A DNA stretch of 7,510 bases from Candidatus Babeliales bacterium (GCA_025451595.1 JANWKD010000054.1:1-7510), one strand, 5' to 3'; positions 1 through 6,559 are shown, counted from the first letter of the stretch. Notes: generated by a model not told the origin, from the letters alone. Numbers and translations are program-made.

Positions 1-1289
1 ACCTGATATTTGGTACGAATGGTATTATACGGTTCATTGGTATCAAAAGAGCCATCAACCTTCAAGGGAACTAACTGATTTAATGTTGCAACGACAGCAT
101 CTTGTTTTAAAATACCATTATTGATTGCTATACACACTGAACAAAAACGTGCCCAACAATCAATAAACAGATACGTATTGCGTTCTATTGCATGCTGACG
201 AGCCTCTTGGTAATTATCATACCAGCAGGTATGCTTTGATGATTGTTCGCAAATGGAAGGAAAAAATGTATACCTAACGGCGTGTGCACCAATAAAAGCT
301 GCAAGTCCTAGCGCTAAAATGCCCAATATAGTTACCAATAGTTGCCAACGACGAGTGTTAATTTTTAATGTTCCCAAATGAGTATAATAAAAACCTATGA
401 AAGCAGTATACAGGGCTAATGGCCACAATAGCATAGCCGTTGGTACTATATAACTCATATAATAAAAGCAAACGCCAAGCATTAAAAAGCCAAAAAACTT
501 TTTAATTTCGATCATCCAACTACCAGCTTGTGGTAACATTTGTATTGAACTTGAAAAGGTACCAATGAGTAAAAGCGGGGTGCTCAATCCTATGCCAAAA
601 GTAAATAACAGTATAAAGCCCAGAATAGAATTACCAATCGTAGCAACAATGCTTAATAGTAGGGCAAGACCTGGCGAAACACAGGGAGAAGCAATAGTTC
701 CGCTGGCAGCGCCCAATAAGAATGCAGAAATGATAGATCCTTTCCGTTGTTTGCCATATTTATGATTGAGTGTTGGCATTTTAATTTCATAAAAACCAAA
801 CATGGAAAAAGCAAAATAAACCAAAATACCAATTAAACTTATAATAAATGCTGGTTTCATTAATAATTTTCCACAAAGCGGTCCTAAGCAACCTGCAAGC
901 AATCCAAAAATTGCGAAAGTTGTAGCAATGCCGGCTGTATATGCAAAGGAAACAAGAATATTATACCATACCGTTTTGCTGCCATGTGTTTGTAGAACTC
1001 CCACCGTAATAGGTATCATCGGATAAATACATGGCGTTAAACTCAGCAATACCCCAAGTAAAAACACCAGTAATAATCGAATTGGTAATGATTGTGTTTT
1101 TTCAATAATGGAACTGAGTGATTCAGACCATGAAATTGACTGTGCGCGAGACGTGTTAATTGGAGATGGTGATGATAATTGATTGTTTTTTTCTATATGA
1201 ATGTACGTATTTTGTACAGCTGGTTGTTGATAAGAAAAAGATGAAAAGGTTGTTTGGAGTAAAAATAATATAACATACAAAAAAATCAT
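1..1289 (-). CDS. dsbD: DsbD-like thiol:disulfide interchange protein (3' end beyond window)
   Basis: Translating the minus strand from ATG 1289-1287 gives 429 open codons to the window edge. Residues 1-19 form a hydrophobic signal-like segment. From about residue 70 to 336 there are roughly eight membrane spans of the CcdA/DsbD-beta type. The two signature cysteines sit in LTPCIYPMIP (Cys87) and IASPCVSPGL (Cys203). A periplasmic thioredoxin-like domain begins near 345 and carries WARFCSVC (Cys383/Cys386), matching the CxxC of the DsbD C-terminal domain. In this family electrons pass from cytoplasmic thioredoxin through the membrane cysteines to the periplasmic CxxC, to reduce substrates such as DsbC or cytochrome c maturation factors. 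The usual N-terminal immunoglobulin-like alpha domain is absent: only about 50 residues separate the signal segment from the first span. No good Shine-Dalgarno precedes the start, but no other ATG/GTG/TTG fits in frame nearby. Its neighbour cca is divergent. Confidence 0.9.
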   Translation of the reverse strand, partial: MIFLYVILFLLQTTFSSFSYQQPAVQNTYIHIEKNNQLSSPSPINTSRAQSISWSESLSSIIEKTQSLPIRLLLVFLLGVLLSLTPCIYPMIPITVGVLQTHGSKTVWYNILVSFAYTAGIATTFAIFGLLAGCLGPLCGKLLMKPAFIISLIGILVYFAFSMFGFYEIKMPTLNHKYGKQRKGSIISAFLLGAASGTIASPCVSPGLALLLSIVATIGNSILGFILLFTFGIGLSTPLLLIGTFSSSIQMLPQAGSWMIEIKKFFGFLMLGVCFYYMSYIVPTAMLLWPLALYTAFIGFYYTHLGTLKINTRRWQLLVTILGILALGLAAFIGAHAVRYTFFPSICEQSSKHTCWYDNYQEARQHAIERNTYLFIDCWARFCSVCIAINNGILKQDAVVATLNQLVPLKVDGSFDTNEPYNTIRTKYQ

Positions 1290-1434
1290 GATACTATAAT
1301 AATGCTTTCTTAAAAATATTAATAATACAATGTTTTTATGATACGCAAAATAGAAAAAAATTCTACTGTATCGTATCTTTTTCTGATAATAATTACCTTA
1401 ATGCCAAGATTAAGCGAGATTCGTAAGGAACGTT
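1290..1434. promoter_or_regulatory. Divergent dsbD/cca intergenic region
   Basis: This spacer must hold both promoters. For cca, GATAAT at 1385-1390 matches the -10 consensus at five of six bases, but its -35 is poor. For dsbD on the minus strand, TTGCGT (complement of 1342-1347) upstream of AT-rich TATTAAT-like sequence is a weak candidate. A 6-bp inverted repeat GATACG (1340-1345) / CGTATC (1372-1377) spans the middle and could be an operator or chance. None of these is strong. Confidence 0.35.
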
Positions 1435-2886
1435 ATGCAGATAATGAAAATAAGCAAGGAGCTTCAAGCAACTCTGTTAACTATGATTTCAGAGCGATTT
1501 CCCTTGCAAGAAATTATAAATGCAATTAATGAACAAGGGGGAATCGTATATCTTGTGGGTGGTGCAGTACGAGATTTACTTCTTGCGTTTCACCATCATA
1601 ACTCGTATCAAACGAGTGCAACAATTAAAGACTTAGATATTGAGGTACATGGTTTGTCGCTTGACGCACTGGAAAAGATTTTACAGAATTTTGGACCCGT
1701 GAATTTGGTAGGAAAATCATTTGGCGTTTTACGTTTGAAAAAGTTGGATGTTGATTGGGCATTACCACGAGCTGATTTACCAGGAAGAAAACCAGTTGTT
1801 TTTATTGACCCATTTATGAGTATGAAAGAGGCATTTGCGCGTCGTGATTTGACTATGAATGCAATAGGTATCAATTTAATTACCTTTGAATTAGTAGATC
1901 CGTTTGGTGGTTATAGCGATATACAACAGGGGATATTACGCGTACCCGATGCGACGCGGTTCATAGAAGACCCATTGCGCTTTTACCGTGTTATGCAATT
2001 TATTGGTCGTTTTGAGATGAAGCCTGATGATCAGCTTGATCAGTTATGCAAGGTCATGGATATCTCGAATGTTTCGCGTGAACGTATCGAAGAGGAGTTT
2101 AAAAAATTGTTATTAAAGTCTCAACGGCCATCATTAGGCATTCGTTGGCTTGATGCAATTGGGCGATTAAAAGAAATTTTACCAGAACTTGCTGCCATTA
2201 AAAATGTTCCTCAAGATCCTGTATGGCATCCCGAAGGTGAAGTATTAGAGCATACGTTGCAAGCGCTCGATGCTGCAGCAAGCCTTTCGTATCATAATAA
2301 CCCTGAAAAACTTATGGTCATGTATGCTGCGCTGTGTCACGATCTTGGTAAAGCATCGACAACAAAAGAGGTAGATGGTGTTTTAAAGAGTCATGGGCAT
2401 GCGGAACTTGGCGCGGTTTTATCAAAAAAAATGCTCAAACATATTATGAACAATAAAGAGCTTATCAAAGCAGTAGTTACCTTGGTCCGTTATCATATGC
2501 TTCCGATACAATTTATACAATCAAATGCATCACCAGCAGCCTATAAGCGTTTAGCAAAAAAATTAGCACCAGAGGCCAACCTTGGTATGCTTGCAAAAGT
2601 TGCGTATGCCGACAAACAAGGGAGAAACCCACAAAAATATACTCCTTTACAAGAACCCATGCCAGACATCGATAGATTTATCGCAAAATCACGAGCAATT
2701 GGCGTATACGAAACGGTTGAACAGCCAGTATTACAAGGGCGCGATTTAATGCCAGAAATTGAACCGGGGCCGATTATGGGTACATTGGTAAGAAAAGCCT
2801 ATGAGATTCAATTAAACACCGGTGTTCGCGATAAAGAGGAGCTTAAAAAACGTGTGCTACAAACCATAATAAAAGCCCCTCAATAA
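1435..2886 (+). CDS. cca: CCA-adding tRNA nucleotidyltransferase with HD domain
   Basis: The 483-residue protein belongs to class II CCA-adding enzymes, which build or repair the 3' CCA end of tRNAs from CTP and ATP without a nucleic-acid template. In order it shows VGGAVRD (41-47); the metal-binding carboxylates in KDLDIEV (Asp66, Asp68), with DVDWALPR (105-112) following; RRDLTMNAI (136-144); the nucleotide-selecting EDPLRFYR (179-186); and ERIEEE (216-221). An HD phosphohydrolase-like domain follows, with His273, CHDLGK (301-306; His302/Asp303) and SHGHAE (319-324). The C-terminal LQGRDLMPE...GPIMG segment also fits the family. The start at 1435 is chosen because AAGGAA at 1425-1430 lies four bases upstream; a second ATG at 1444 is less well spaced. 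Poly(A) polymerase is the main alternative, but the HD domain and EDxxR pattern favour CCA addition. About 12 residues (53-64, His-rich then Ser/Thr) lie between the GG motif and DLDIEV. Confidence 0.95.
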   Translation: MQIMKISKELQATLLTMISERFPLQEIINAINEQGGIVYLVGGAVRDLLLAFHHHNSYQTSATIKDLDIEVHGLSLDALEKILQNFGPVNLVGKSFGVLRLKKLDVDWALPRADLPGRKPVVFIDPFMSMKEAFARRDLTMNAIGINLITFELVDPFGGYSDIQQGILRVPDATRFIEDPLRFYRVMQFIGRFEMKPDDQLDQLCKVMDISNVSRERIEEEFKKLLLKSQRPSLGIRWLDAIGRLKEILPELAAIKNVPQDPVWHPEGEVLEHTLQALDAAASLSYHNNPEKLMVMYAALCHDLGKASTTKEVDGVLKSHGHAELGAVLSKKMLKHIMNNKELIKAVVTLVRYHMLPIQFIQSNASPAAYKRLAKKLAPEANLGMLAKVAYADKQGRNPQKYTPLQEPMPDIDRFIAKSRAIGVYETVEQPVLQGRDLMPEIEPGPIMGTLVRKAYEIQLNTGVRDKEELKKRVLQTIIKAPQ

Positions 2887-2901
2887 AGAGAGACTTTTAT
2901 T
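2868..2901 (+). terminator. Possible weak hairpin terminator at end of cca
   Basis: AATAAAAG (2868-2875) pairs perfectly with CTTTTATT (2894-2901). Within the loop CTC and GAG can pair, separated from the outer stem by a 3x3 internal loop. The hairpin overlaps the cca stop codon and is followed by U-rich, AT-rich sequence. The outer stem is almost all A-T, so intrinsic termination would be weak. Confidence 0.35.
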
Positions 2902-2930
2902 TATATAAACATCTAATTTCGATTTATACA

Positions 2931-2962
2931 AAGCATAACTTTTTCTAATATTCGTTATGCTT
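2931..2962. repeat. 9-bp perfect inverted repeat, possible terminator
   Basis: AAGCATAAC (2931-2939) and GTTATGCTT (2954-2962) are exact complements around a 14-base loop. It lies 45 bases after the cca stop and could end cca transcription, or minus-strand transcription coming from about 3205. There is no proper T-tract on either side, so a terminator role is only possible. Confidence 0.45.
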
Positions 2963-3020
2963 AATAACATGTTTTGCATAAAATAATACTCACTCATAAG
3001 TAGTTATTAAAAATATTTTA

Positions 3021-3043
3021 AAAATAATCTGACTAATTATTTT
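3021..3043. repeat. 8-bp AT-only inverted repeat
   Basis: AAAATAAT (3021-3028) pairs with ATTATTTT (3036-3043) around a 7-base loop. In such AT-rich sequence this may be chance. Confidence 0.3.
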
Positions 3044-3098
3044 ATCCCCCAGAAAATCCTGGCTTTGAAGTCGTGTGTGGGGTTCATTACAATTAGTT

Positions 3099-3141
3099 AT
3101 CGTAGATAAAAATGGCTGCTGAATAGTTCAGCGTGTACGAT
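3099..3141. repeat. Nested inverted repeats (stem within stem)
   Basis: The inner hairpin is GCTGAA (3118-3123) / TTCAGC (3127-3132) with a 3-base loop. It is enclosed by ATCGTA (3099-3104) / TACGAT (3136-3141). Together they could fold as one two-tiered stem in RNA from either strand. On the minus strand the inner hairpin overlaps the stop of the nine-codon ORF at 3128-3157. Confidence 0.45.
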
Positions 3142-3157
3142 TAGTATTTATTTTCAT
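3128..3157 (-). CDS. Possible nine-residue peptide ORF
   Basis: On the minus strand ATG (3157-3155) opens a nine-codon frame reading MKINTNRTR and ending in TGA. A strong Shine-Dalgarno AAGGGAGG lies at 3174-3167, nine bases before the start. A TATAAT hexamer lies further upstream at 3217-3212. Past the TGA the same frame stays open for 45 more codons, so this could be a leader peptide or the start of a gene broken by a nonsense mutation. No homology is recognised, and it may not be translated. Confidence 0.2.
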   Translation of the reverse strand: MKINTNRTR

Positions 3158-3184
3158 GGCAAAATGCCTCCCTTGAAACAAGAT

Positions 3185-3203
3185 GTCTTTTTTAGTAAAA
3201 GAC
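3185..3203. repeat. 7-bp perfect hairpin
   Basis: GTCTTTT (3185-3191) and AAAAGAC (3197-3203) are exact complements around a 5-base loop. The hairpin sits between the minus-strand TATAAT and the nine-codon ORF, so it would lie in that transcript's leader if one exists. Confidence 0.4.
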
Positions 3204-3211
3204 TACCAAGT

Positions 3212-3242
3212 ATTATAGTATATGTTTAAAGATTGAAAGCAA
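3212..3242 (-). promoter_or_regulatory. Candidate minus-strand promoter in the intergenic gap
   Basis: The minus strand reads a perfect -10 hexamer TATAAT at 3217-3212. The best -35 candidate, TTGCTT at 3242-3237, has a long 19-base spacing. The hexamer alone is common in AT-rich DNA. The case rests on the strong ribosome-binding site about 40 bases downstream. Confidence 0.3.
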
Positions 3243-3256
3243 TTCTTAATAATTAA

Positions 3257-3285
3257 TTGACAAATAGAAAAGTTGATGGTATACC
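3257..3285 (+). promoter_or_regulatory. Sigma70-type promoter of the ABC-F gene
   Basis: A perfect -35 TTGACA (3257-3262) is followed after 17 bases by TATACC (3280-3285), four of six matches to the -10 consensus. Transcription would start near 3292, giving a leader of about 40 bases before the ABC-F start. This is the best-formed promoter in the window. Confidence 0.65.
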
Positions 3286-3296
3286 TAAAAGAGGTA
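3278..3296 (+). promoter_or_regulatory. Palindrome and hairpin overlapping the ABC-F -10
   Basis: GGTATACC (3278-3285) is a perfect 8-bp palindrome covering the -10 box. TACCT (3282-3286) also pairs with AGGTA (3292-3296) around AAAAG. The position would suit an operator, but the elements are short. Confidence 0.25.
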
Positions 3297-3320
3297 ATAA
3301 AGGGCAGTTACGAAAAACAC

Positions 3321-3329
3321 ATGAAATAA
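3321..3329 (+). other. Two-codon upstream ORF (ATG AAA TAA)
   Basis: An ATG-AAA-TAA frame ends one base before the ABC-F start at 3331. The nearest purine-rich, Shine-Dalgarno-like sequence (AAAGGG, about 3299-3304) is 16 bases from this ATG and 26 from the ABC-F ATG. It could influence initiation, or simply be chance. Confidence 0.2.
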
Positions 3330-3330
3330 C

Positions 3331-5229
3331 ATGATTCAACTAAAAAATATTCATTTATCATTCGGAAATCAAACGGTTTTCAATAACATCTCTCATATTT
3401 TCAATAAACAAGAGCGTATTGGCTTAGTCGGCAGAAATGGTTCAGGAAAATCAACATTGTTAAAAGCAATTGCTGGCATGCAGCTATTGGATGACGGTTC
3501 AATTGCTACCAATCGTGGTGCAACAATTGCCTATTTGCCTCAAGAAGTGGTATTACACTCAGATAAAACTATTTTTGATGAAGTACTCAGCACTTTTGAA
3601 GAAGCTTTTCATTTCTATAAACAAAATAAAGACTTTATTCATTTGATCGATTCAGGGGCGACGCTGACTCCAAAACAACTTGAAGAATATGCTGAAAGTA
3701 TAGATCGGTTGCAGGAATTAAGTACCGATTCTACGATTGCAGAAATAAAAAAAATATTAATGGGTCTTGGTTTTAAACAACAGCAATTAGAAATGCCGGT
3801 CAGTAGCTTAAGCGTTGGTTGGCAGATGCGGTTAGTGCTTGCAAAGTTATTGCTTCAAAAAGCTGATTTTTATTTGTTTGATGAACCAACTAATCATTTA
3901 GATATTTTTGCAAAAGATTGGTTCATTGATTTTCTGCGTACGGCGCCATTTGGTTTTATTATTGTGTGCCATGAACACTATTTCTTGGACAAGGCATGCA
4001 CTCAAATTCTTGAATTGGAGCTTGGTAATGCCACCTTTTATGGTGGCAACTATTCACACTATAAAATTGAAAAAAAACATCGTTCTGAGTTATTGCATGC
4101 GGCTTACATTCAACAACAAAAAGAGCTGAAACAGAAAATTGCTACCATTGAGCGCTTTCGAGCGGGGACCAGGGCAACACAAGCGCAAAGCATGATAAAA
4201 GCGGTTGATAAAATTGAACGCATTACCATTCCGCCTTCACCACCAACCATTGCAATACAATTTCCACCGTTACAACAATCAGGTAAAATAGTATTAAAAG
4301 TTGAACACGTAGCCCATCAGTTTGATGAAAAAAAACTATTTTCAAATGTTTCTCTCGAGATTGAACGAGGCCAAAAAGTTGCGTTAGTTGCTGCCAATGG
4401 CGTAGGTAAAACAACGTTGTTTAATATTATTGCCGGTAAATATCAGTTACAAAATGGCACCATAACGCTCGGTCATAACGTGAACTACACACTTTTTGAT
4501 CAAGATCCAAGCAAAGTCTTTGATTTAGAAAAAACTATTTTACAAAATTTAAACGAACGTTGTGCTGCTATTCCAGAAGCAAAGATACGAAGCTTACTTG
4601 GTGCATTTTTATTTAATAAAGATGATGTGCATAAAAAAGTAAAGGTGCTGAGCGGTGGCGAAAAAAACCGCGTTGCGATGGTCGCGGTCCTTTTGCAAAA
4701 TGCTAATTTTTTGTTGCTGGACGAGCCCACCAATCATCTTGATATTGAATCAAAAGAAATTTTACTACACGCGCTACAGGAGTATAAAGGCACCATTCTT
4801 TTCGTTTCTCACGACCAGGGCTTTATTAATCAACTGGCGACTCATACTATCGAGCTAACAAGCACGGGAACGCATGTCTTTGCAGGCAATTATGAAGCGT
4901 ATATATATTATAAAAAACAGATTGAGCTCGATGCACAAGCAGTAATTGAAAAAACAAATGCTGCGGCGAATATATCAGCAGAAAAACAAAAAAAGGGTGT
5001 TGTTCGGACAGCGCAAGAATCACAAGAAATTCGCAAAGAAATTAAAAAACTAGAGCGTTCAATTGATCAGCTTGAACACGAGATAATGATTATTCAACAA
5101 TCATTTGCTCAGTTGACGTATGGCACCACAACGTTTATTGCAGCGCACGAAGCATTAAAAAAGTCTGAACAACATTATAAAGCAGCAATGGAGCGCTGGG
5201 AGCAACTACAAGAAATGGTTAATGAGTAG
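3331..5229 (+). CDS. ABC-F family ATPase (Uup/YheS-like), ribosome-associated
   Basis: The 632-residue soluble protein has two ABC domains and no membrane spans, as in the ABC-F family, which binds the ribosomal E site and relieves stalled or drug-blocked translation. Domain 1 has Walker A GRNGSGKST (34-42), signature LSVGW (160-164), Walker B with LFDEPTNHLD (182-191; Glu185) and a His switch in VCHEHYFLD (212-220). The linker carries ERFRAGTRATQAQSMIK (274-290), the family's tRNA-contacting region. Domain 2 has Walker A AANGVGKTT (354-362), LSGGE (440-444), LLDEPTNHLD (462-471; Glu465) and VSHDQ (492-496). Residues from about 565 form a charged coiled coil like the C-terminal domain of Uup and YheS. 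Both catalytic glutamates are present. Domain 1 departs from consensus at the signature (V for G) and His-switch context. The start follows a TTGACA/TATACC promoter but has no close Shine-Dalgarno; MIQLKNIHLSFG is the expected N-terminus. Which ABC-F subfamily, and any role in drug resistance, cannot be settled here. Confidence 0.93.
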   Translation: MIQLKNIHLSFGNQTVFNNISHIFNKQERIGLVGRNGSGKSTLLKAIAGMQLLDDGSIATNRGATIAYLPQEVVLHSDKTIFDEVLSTFEEAFHFYKQNKDFIHLIDSGATLTPKQLEEYAESIDRLQELSTDSTIAEIKKILMGLGFKQQQLEMPVSSLSVGWQMRLVLAKLLLQKADFYLFDEPTNHLDIFAKDWFIDFLRTAPFGFIIVCHEHYFLDKACTQILELELGNATFYGGNYSHYKIEKKHRSELLHAAYIQQQKELKQKIATIERFRAGTRATQAQSMIKAVDKIERITIPPSPPTIAIQFPPLQQSGKIVLKVEHVAHQFDEKKLFSNVSLEIERGQKVALVAANGVGKTTLFNIIAGKYQLQNGTITLGHNVNYTLFDQDPSKVFDLEKTILQNLNERCAAIPEAKIRSLLGAFLFNKDDVHKKVKVLSGGEKNRVAMVAVLLQNANFLLLDEPTNHLDIESKEILLHALQEYKGTILFVSHDQGFINQLATHTIELTSTGTHVFAGNYEAYIYYKKQIELDAQAVIEKTNAAANISAEKQKKGVVRTAQESQEIRKEIKKLERSIDQLEHEIMIIQQSFAQLTYGTTTFIAAHEALKKSEQHYKAAMERWEQLQEMVNE

Positions 5230-5232
5230 AAG

Positions 5233-5285
5233 TAAAAAAAATATCGAGCACCAACGATTGATGCTCGATATATATTCAAATGAAT
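5233..5285. repeat. Direct repeat copy A (53 bp identical to 6563-6615)
   Basis: This block contains the terminator and flanks and is identical base for base to 6563-6615, with an offset of 1330. Similarity continues on the left into the ABC-F coding tail (5164-5232, weaker) and on the right into the last codons of the minus-strand paralogues. Confidence 0.95.
5241..5271 (-). terminator. Intrinsic terminator between ABC-F and the 5289 gene
   Basis: ATATCGAGCA (5241-5250) pairs over 10 bp with TGCTCGATAT (5262-5271). After one C-A mismatch, CAA/TTG (5252-5254/5258-5260) adds three pairs with a CGA loop. On the minus strand it is followed by eight T (complement of 5234-5241), so it is a textbook terminator for the gene at 5289. 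It begins 12 bases after the ABC-F stop and may also end plus-strand transcription, where the tail TATATTC is weaker. Confidence 0.85.
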
Positions 5286-5288
5286 AAA

Positions 5289-5951
5289 TTAATAACCGAA
5301 TTTTCTTTTGATCCAGCTTGGCTTTTCTCCTAACAATTCGTCAAGAAGGAGCTTGTGTCGTTTTAGGAATTTTATAATGGATTCATTTTTTTGTTCAACA
5401 AGTCGTTGAATTATTTTTTTTCCTGTAGGGGTTTTAATTAATGAATCAAAATTGTCTGTTATGATAGGAGTAAGCAATAAACCTTTAGGGTTGCTTACTG
5501 CGGTTAATTTATCAAAAATGTCTAGCTGTTCTTCTTTTTGTATAAGTACACTACCGCGACCTTTAAGCATCCTTGTCGCCCACATAGTTTCTGCAAATCG
5601 CTTTGCTATATTTTGATTTCCGTTTTCTAAGAAATTTTGGAAGATGGAAGGTTCATTATTGTAAATATTCCAAAAATCCATACTATAAGATATGGAATTT
5701 GCTAGCTTTTCTTTTTCTTCTTCAGATGCTGCTTTAGTTGTTACTACTAACACCTCTATATTAGAATCTTTTATATTAGGACCCAAACCCTTCATTATCA
5801 TTATACCCATTCGGCCATAGTTCGCGAGAAAATCAACAAAATTAGATCTAAATGTTGCATCATGCTTAATTAAACTATTCAAATTGCCTTGTCCTTTGGA
5901 AAGCATAATCTTAAAAAATTTTTCCGAATATTCCGAATATTTTGATACCAA
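5289..5951 (-). CDS. 3' portion of a split paralogous family gene, unknown function
   Basis: This open frame of 220 residues is predicted largely alpha-helical, with no signal peptide or membrane span of its own. It starts only at a TTG (5951) without a clear ribosome-binding site. The frame actually stays open upstream to a TAA at 6024-6026, directly continuing the ORF at 6024-6374. It aligns along its length with the neighbour at 6620: EKFFKIMLS against EKFFQIMLS, KAASEEEKEKLA against KKASPEEKKEIA, and identical FGY C-termini. It lacks the roughly 18-residue charged insert that the neighbour has before its final SW...FGY. I recognise no domain. It is best read as the C-terminal two thirds of one broken gene; independent translation by reinitiation cannot be excluded. 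Confidence 0.6.
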   Translation of the reverse strand: MVSKYSEYSEKFFKIMLSKGQGNLNSLIKHDATFRSNFVDFLANYGRMGIMIMKGLGPNIKDSNIEVLVVTTKAASEEEKEKLANSISYSMDFWNIYNNEPSIFQNFLENGNQNIAKRFAETMWATRMLKGRGSVLIQKEEQLDIFDKLTAVSNPKGLLLTPIITDNFDSLIKTPTGKKIIQRLVEQKNESIIKFLKRHKLLLDELLGEKPSWIKRKFGY

Positions 5952-6023
5952 TTCGGGAAGATCTTCAGTATAGCTTATAATCTGATCTGTGGTAAAACGA
6001 TTTGGATTTTCTTCTAATTTGTT

Positions 6024-6374
6024 TTAGAAATTTTTAATTTTTTTTTCTTGCGGCGCTTCATTAAATTCTTTAAGTTTTTGCCATAATGCATATGAACCAG
6101 CAAGACCAGCGCCACCTATTGCAGCACCAGTTGCGGCTTTTTTTTGCCATTCTGGATAAGTCCATTGATCGTAGTTGGCATATTTTTTCCAATAACCATA
6201 AGATGGCTGGCCAGTTGTTGCAAAACTACGCATTGCGGGTGCTGCAGGAAGCTTAACTGTTCTAGCCGCCTCTAATGCTTTAGAGGATGTTCTTTGTAAT
6301 GGTAAAGCCATAACTGGTATCAGTAAGGCCAAAAGCGCATTTATAAAATAGTACTGTTTTTTCAGGTTTGTCAT
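6024..6374 (-). CDS. Signal-peptide protein, N-terminal part of split paralogue
   Basis: This frame of 116 residues has a clear signal peptide: the basic MTNLKKQ is followed by a hydrophobic run to about residue 23, with likely cleavage after PVMA. It is therefore probably exported. A linker rich in Ala, Pro and aromatics follows (24-77). A Gly/Ala-rich hydrophobic stretch (KKAATGAAIGGAGLAG, 78-93, reaching about 98) could be a membrane segment, and a charged tail runs to NF before the TAA. The hydrophobic stretch aligns with RKIATGAGLIGLGG of the gene at the right edge. The start is supported by AAAGGA (6386-6381) six bases upstream and by a TTGAAA/TATGCT promoter. It may yield a short exported peptide, but it is more likely the 5' part of a gene truncated by a nonsense codon. 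Confidence 0.65.
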   Translation of the reverse strand: MTNLKKQYYFINALLALLIPVMALPLQRTSSKALEAARTVKLPAAPAMRSFATTGQPSYGYWKKYANYDQWTYPEWQKKAATGAAIGGAGLAGSYALWQKLKEFNEAPQEKKIKNF

Positions 6375-6412
6375 AAAAATTCCTTTGAACTAATAGGATT
6401 TTCTTTATTATT

Positions 6413-6441
6413 AGCATAGCATAGCCGCCTTATTGTTTCAA
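6413..6441 (-). promoter_or_regulatory. Candidate promoter of the split secreted-protein gene
   Basis: The minus strand has TTGAAA (6441-6436), a 17-base spacer and TATGCT (6418-6413). Transcription would begin about 30 bases before the ATG at 6374. A Shine-Dalgarno AAAGGA follows at 6386-6381. Spacing and order fit a sigma70 promoter. Confidence 0.5.
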
Positions 6442-6493
6442 TTGTATATTTGTAATAAAATATGCATTAAGGGTAAAAATCAGGAAAGCGCAA

Positions 6494-6559
6494 TCTGAAC
6501 AGAATCATAAAGCTGCCATGGAGCGTTGGAAACAGTTACAGGAAACGGTTAATGAGTAG
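6494..6559 (+). pseudogene. Relic of the ABC-F 3' end (last 21 codons and stop)
   Basis: The plus strand encodes SEQNH-KAAMERWKQLQE-TVNE and a TAG stop, matching the C-terminal residues 612-632 of the ABC-F protein. Twelve of 66 bases differ; seven changes are silent and five alter four residues. No ABC domain lies upstream, only about 100 bases of the next gene's promoter region. It is a fragment left by duplication and has no start of its own. Confidence 0.85.

Larger units (their letters stand above)
2887..3256. other. Long intergenic stretch rich in inverted repeats
   Basis: No ORF of convincing length or similarity is present on either strand between the end of cca and the ABC-F promoter. 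The stretch holds at least four perfect short inverted repeats (2931-2962, 3021-3043, 3099-3141 nested, 3185-3203). On the minus strand it has a consensus TATAAT and a well-placed Shine-Dalgarno sequence ahead of a nine-codon ORF. The density of structure suggests a small transcript or the remains of a decayed gene. I recognise no known RNA family in it. Confidence 0.5.
5289..6374 (-). pseudogene. Full paralogue locus interrupted by one in-frame TAA
   Basis: Joining both parts gives a 360-residue frame with a single internal stop (6024-6026) and no frameshift. The 24 codons after the stop (starting NKLEENPN, ending DLPE) have counterparts in the neighbour (NLNENPES ... ENPD), so the family protein runs through the stop. 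A single A-to-T change (AAA to TAA) would explain it. A sequencing error or stop readthrough would look the same. Confidence 0.65.

Noticed and set aside
565..765. 66-codon plus-strand ORF inside dsbD
   Set aside because: It lies antisense to membrane spans of the dsbD-like gene. The minus-strand frame has the diagnostic cysteine motifs and accounts for the sequence.
1338..1529. 63-codon plus-strand ORF overlapping the start of cca
   Set aside because: It overlaps cca in another frame, has no ribosome-binding site, and its 3' half is simply the cca sequence out of frame. The cca frame has all the family motifs.
3045..3085. CCCCC...GGGG pairing as part of a known structured RNA (4.5S, 6S, tmRNA)
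   Set aside because: The conserved core sequences of those RNAs are absent and the pairing is only 4-5 bp.
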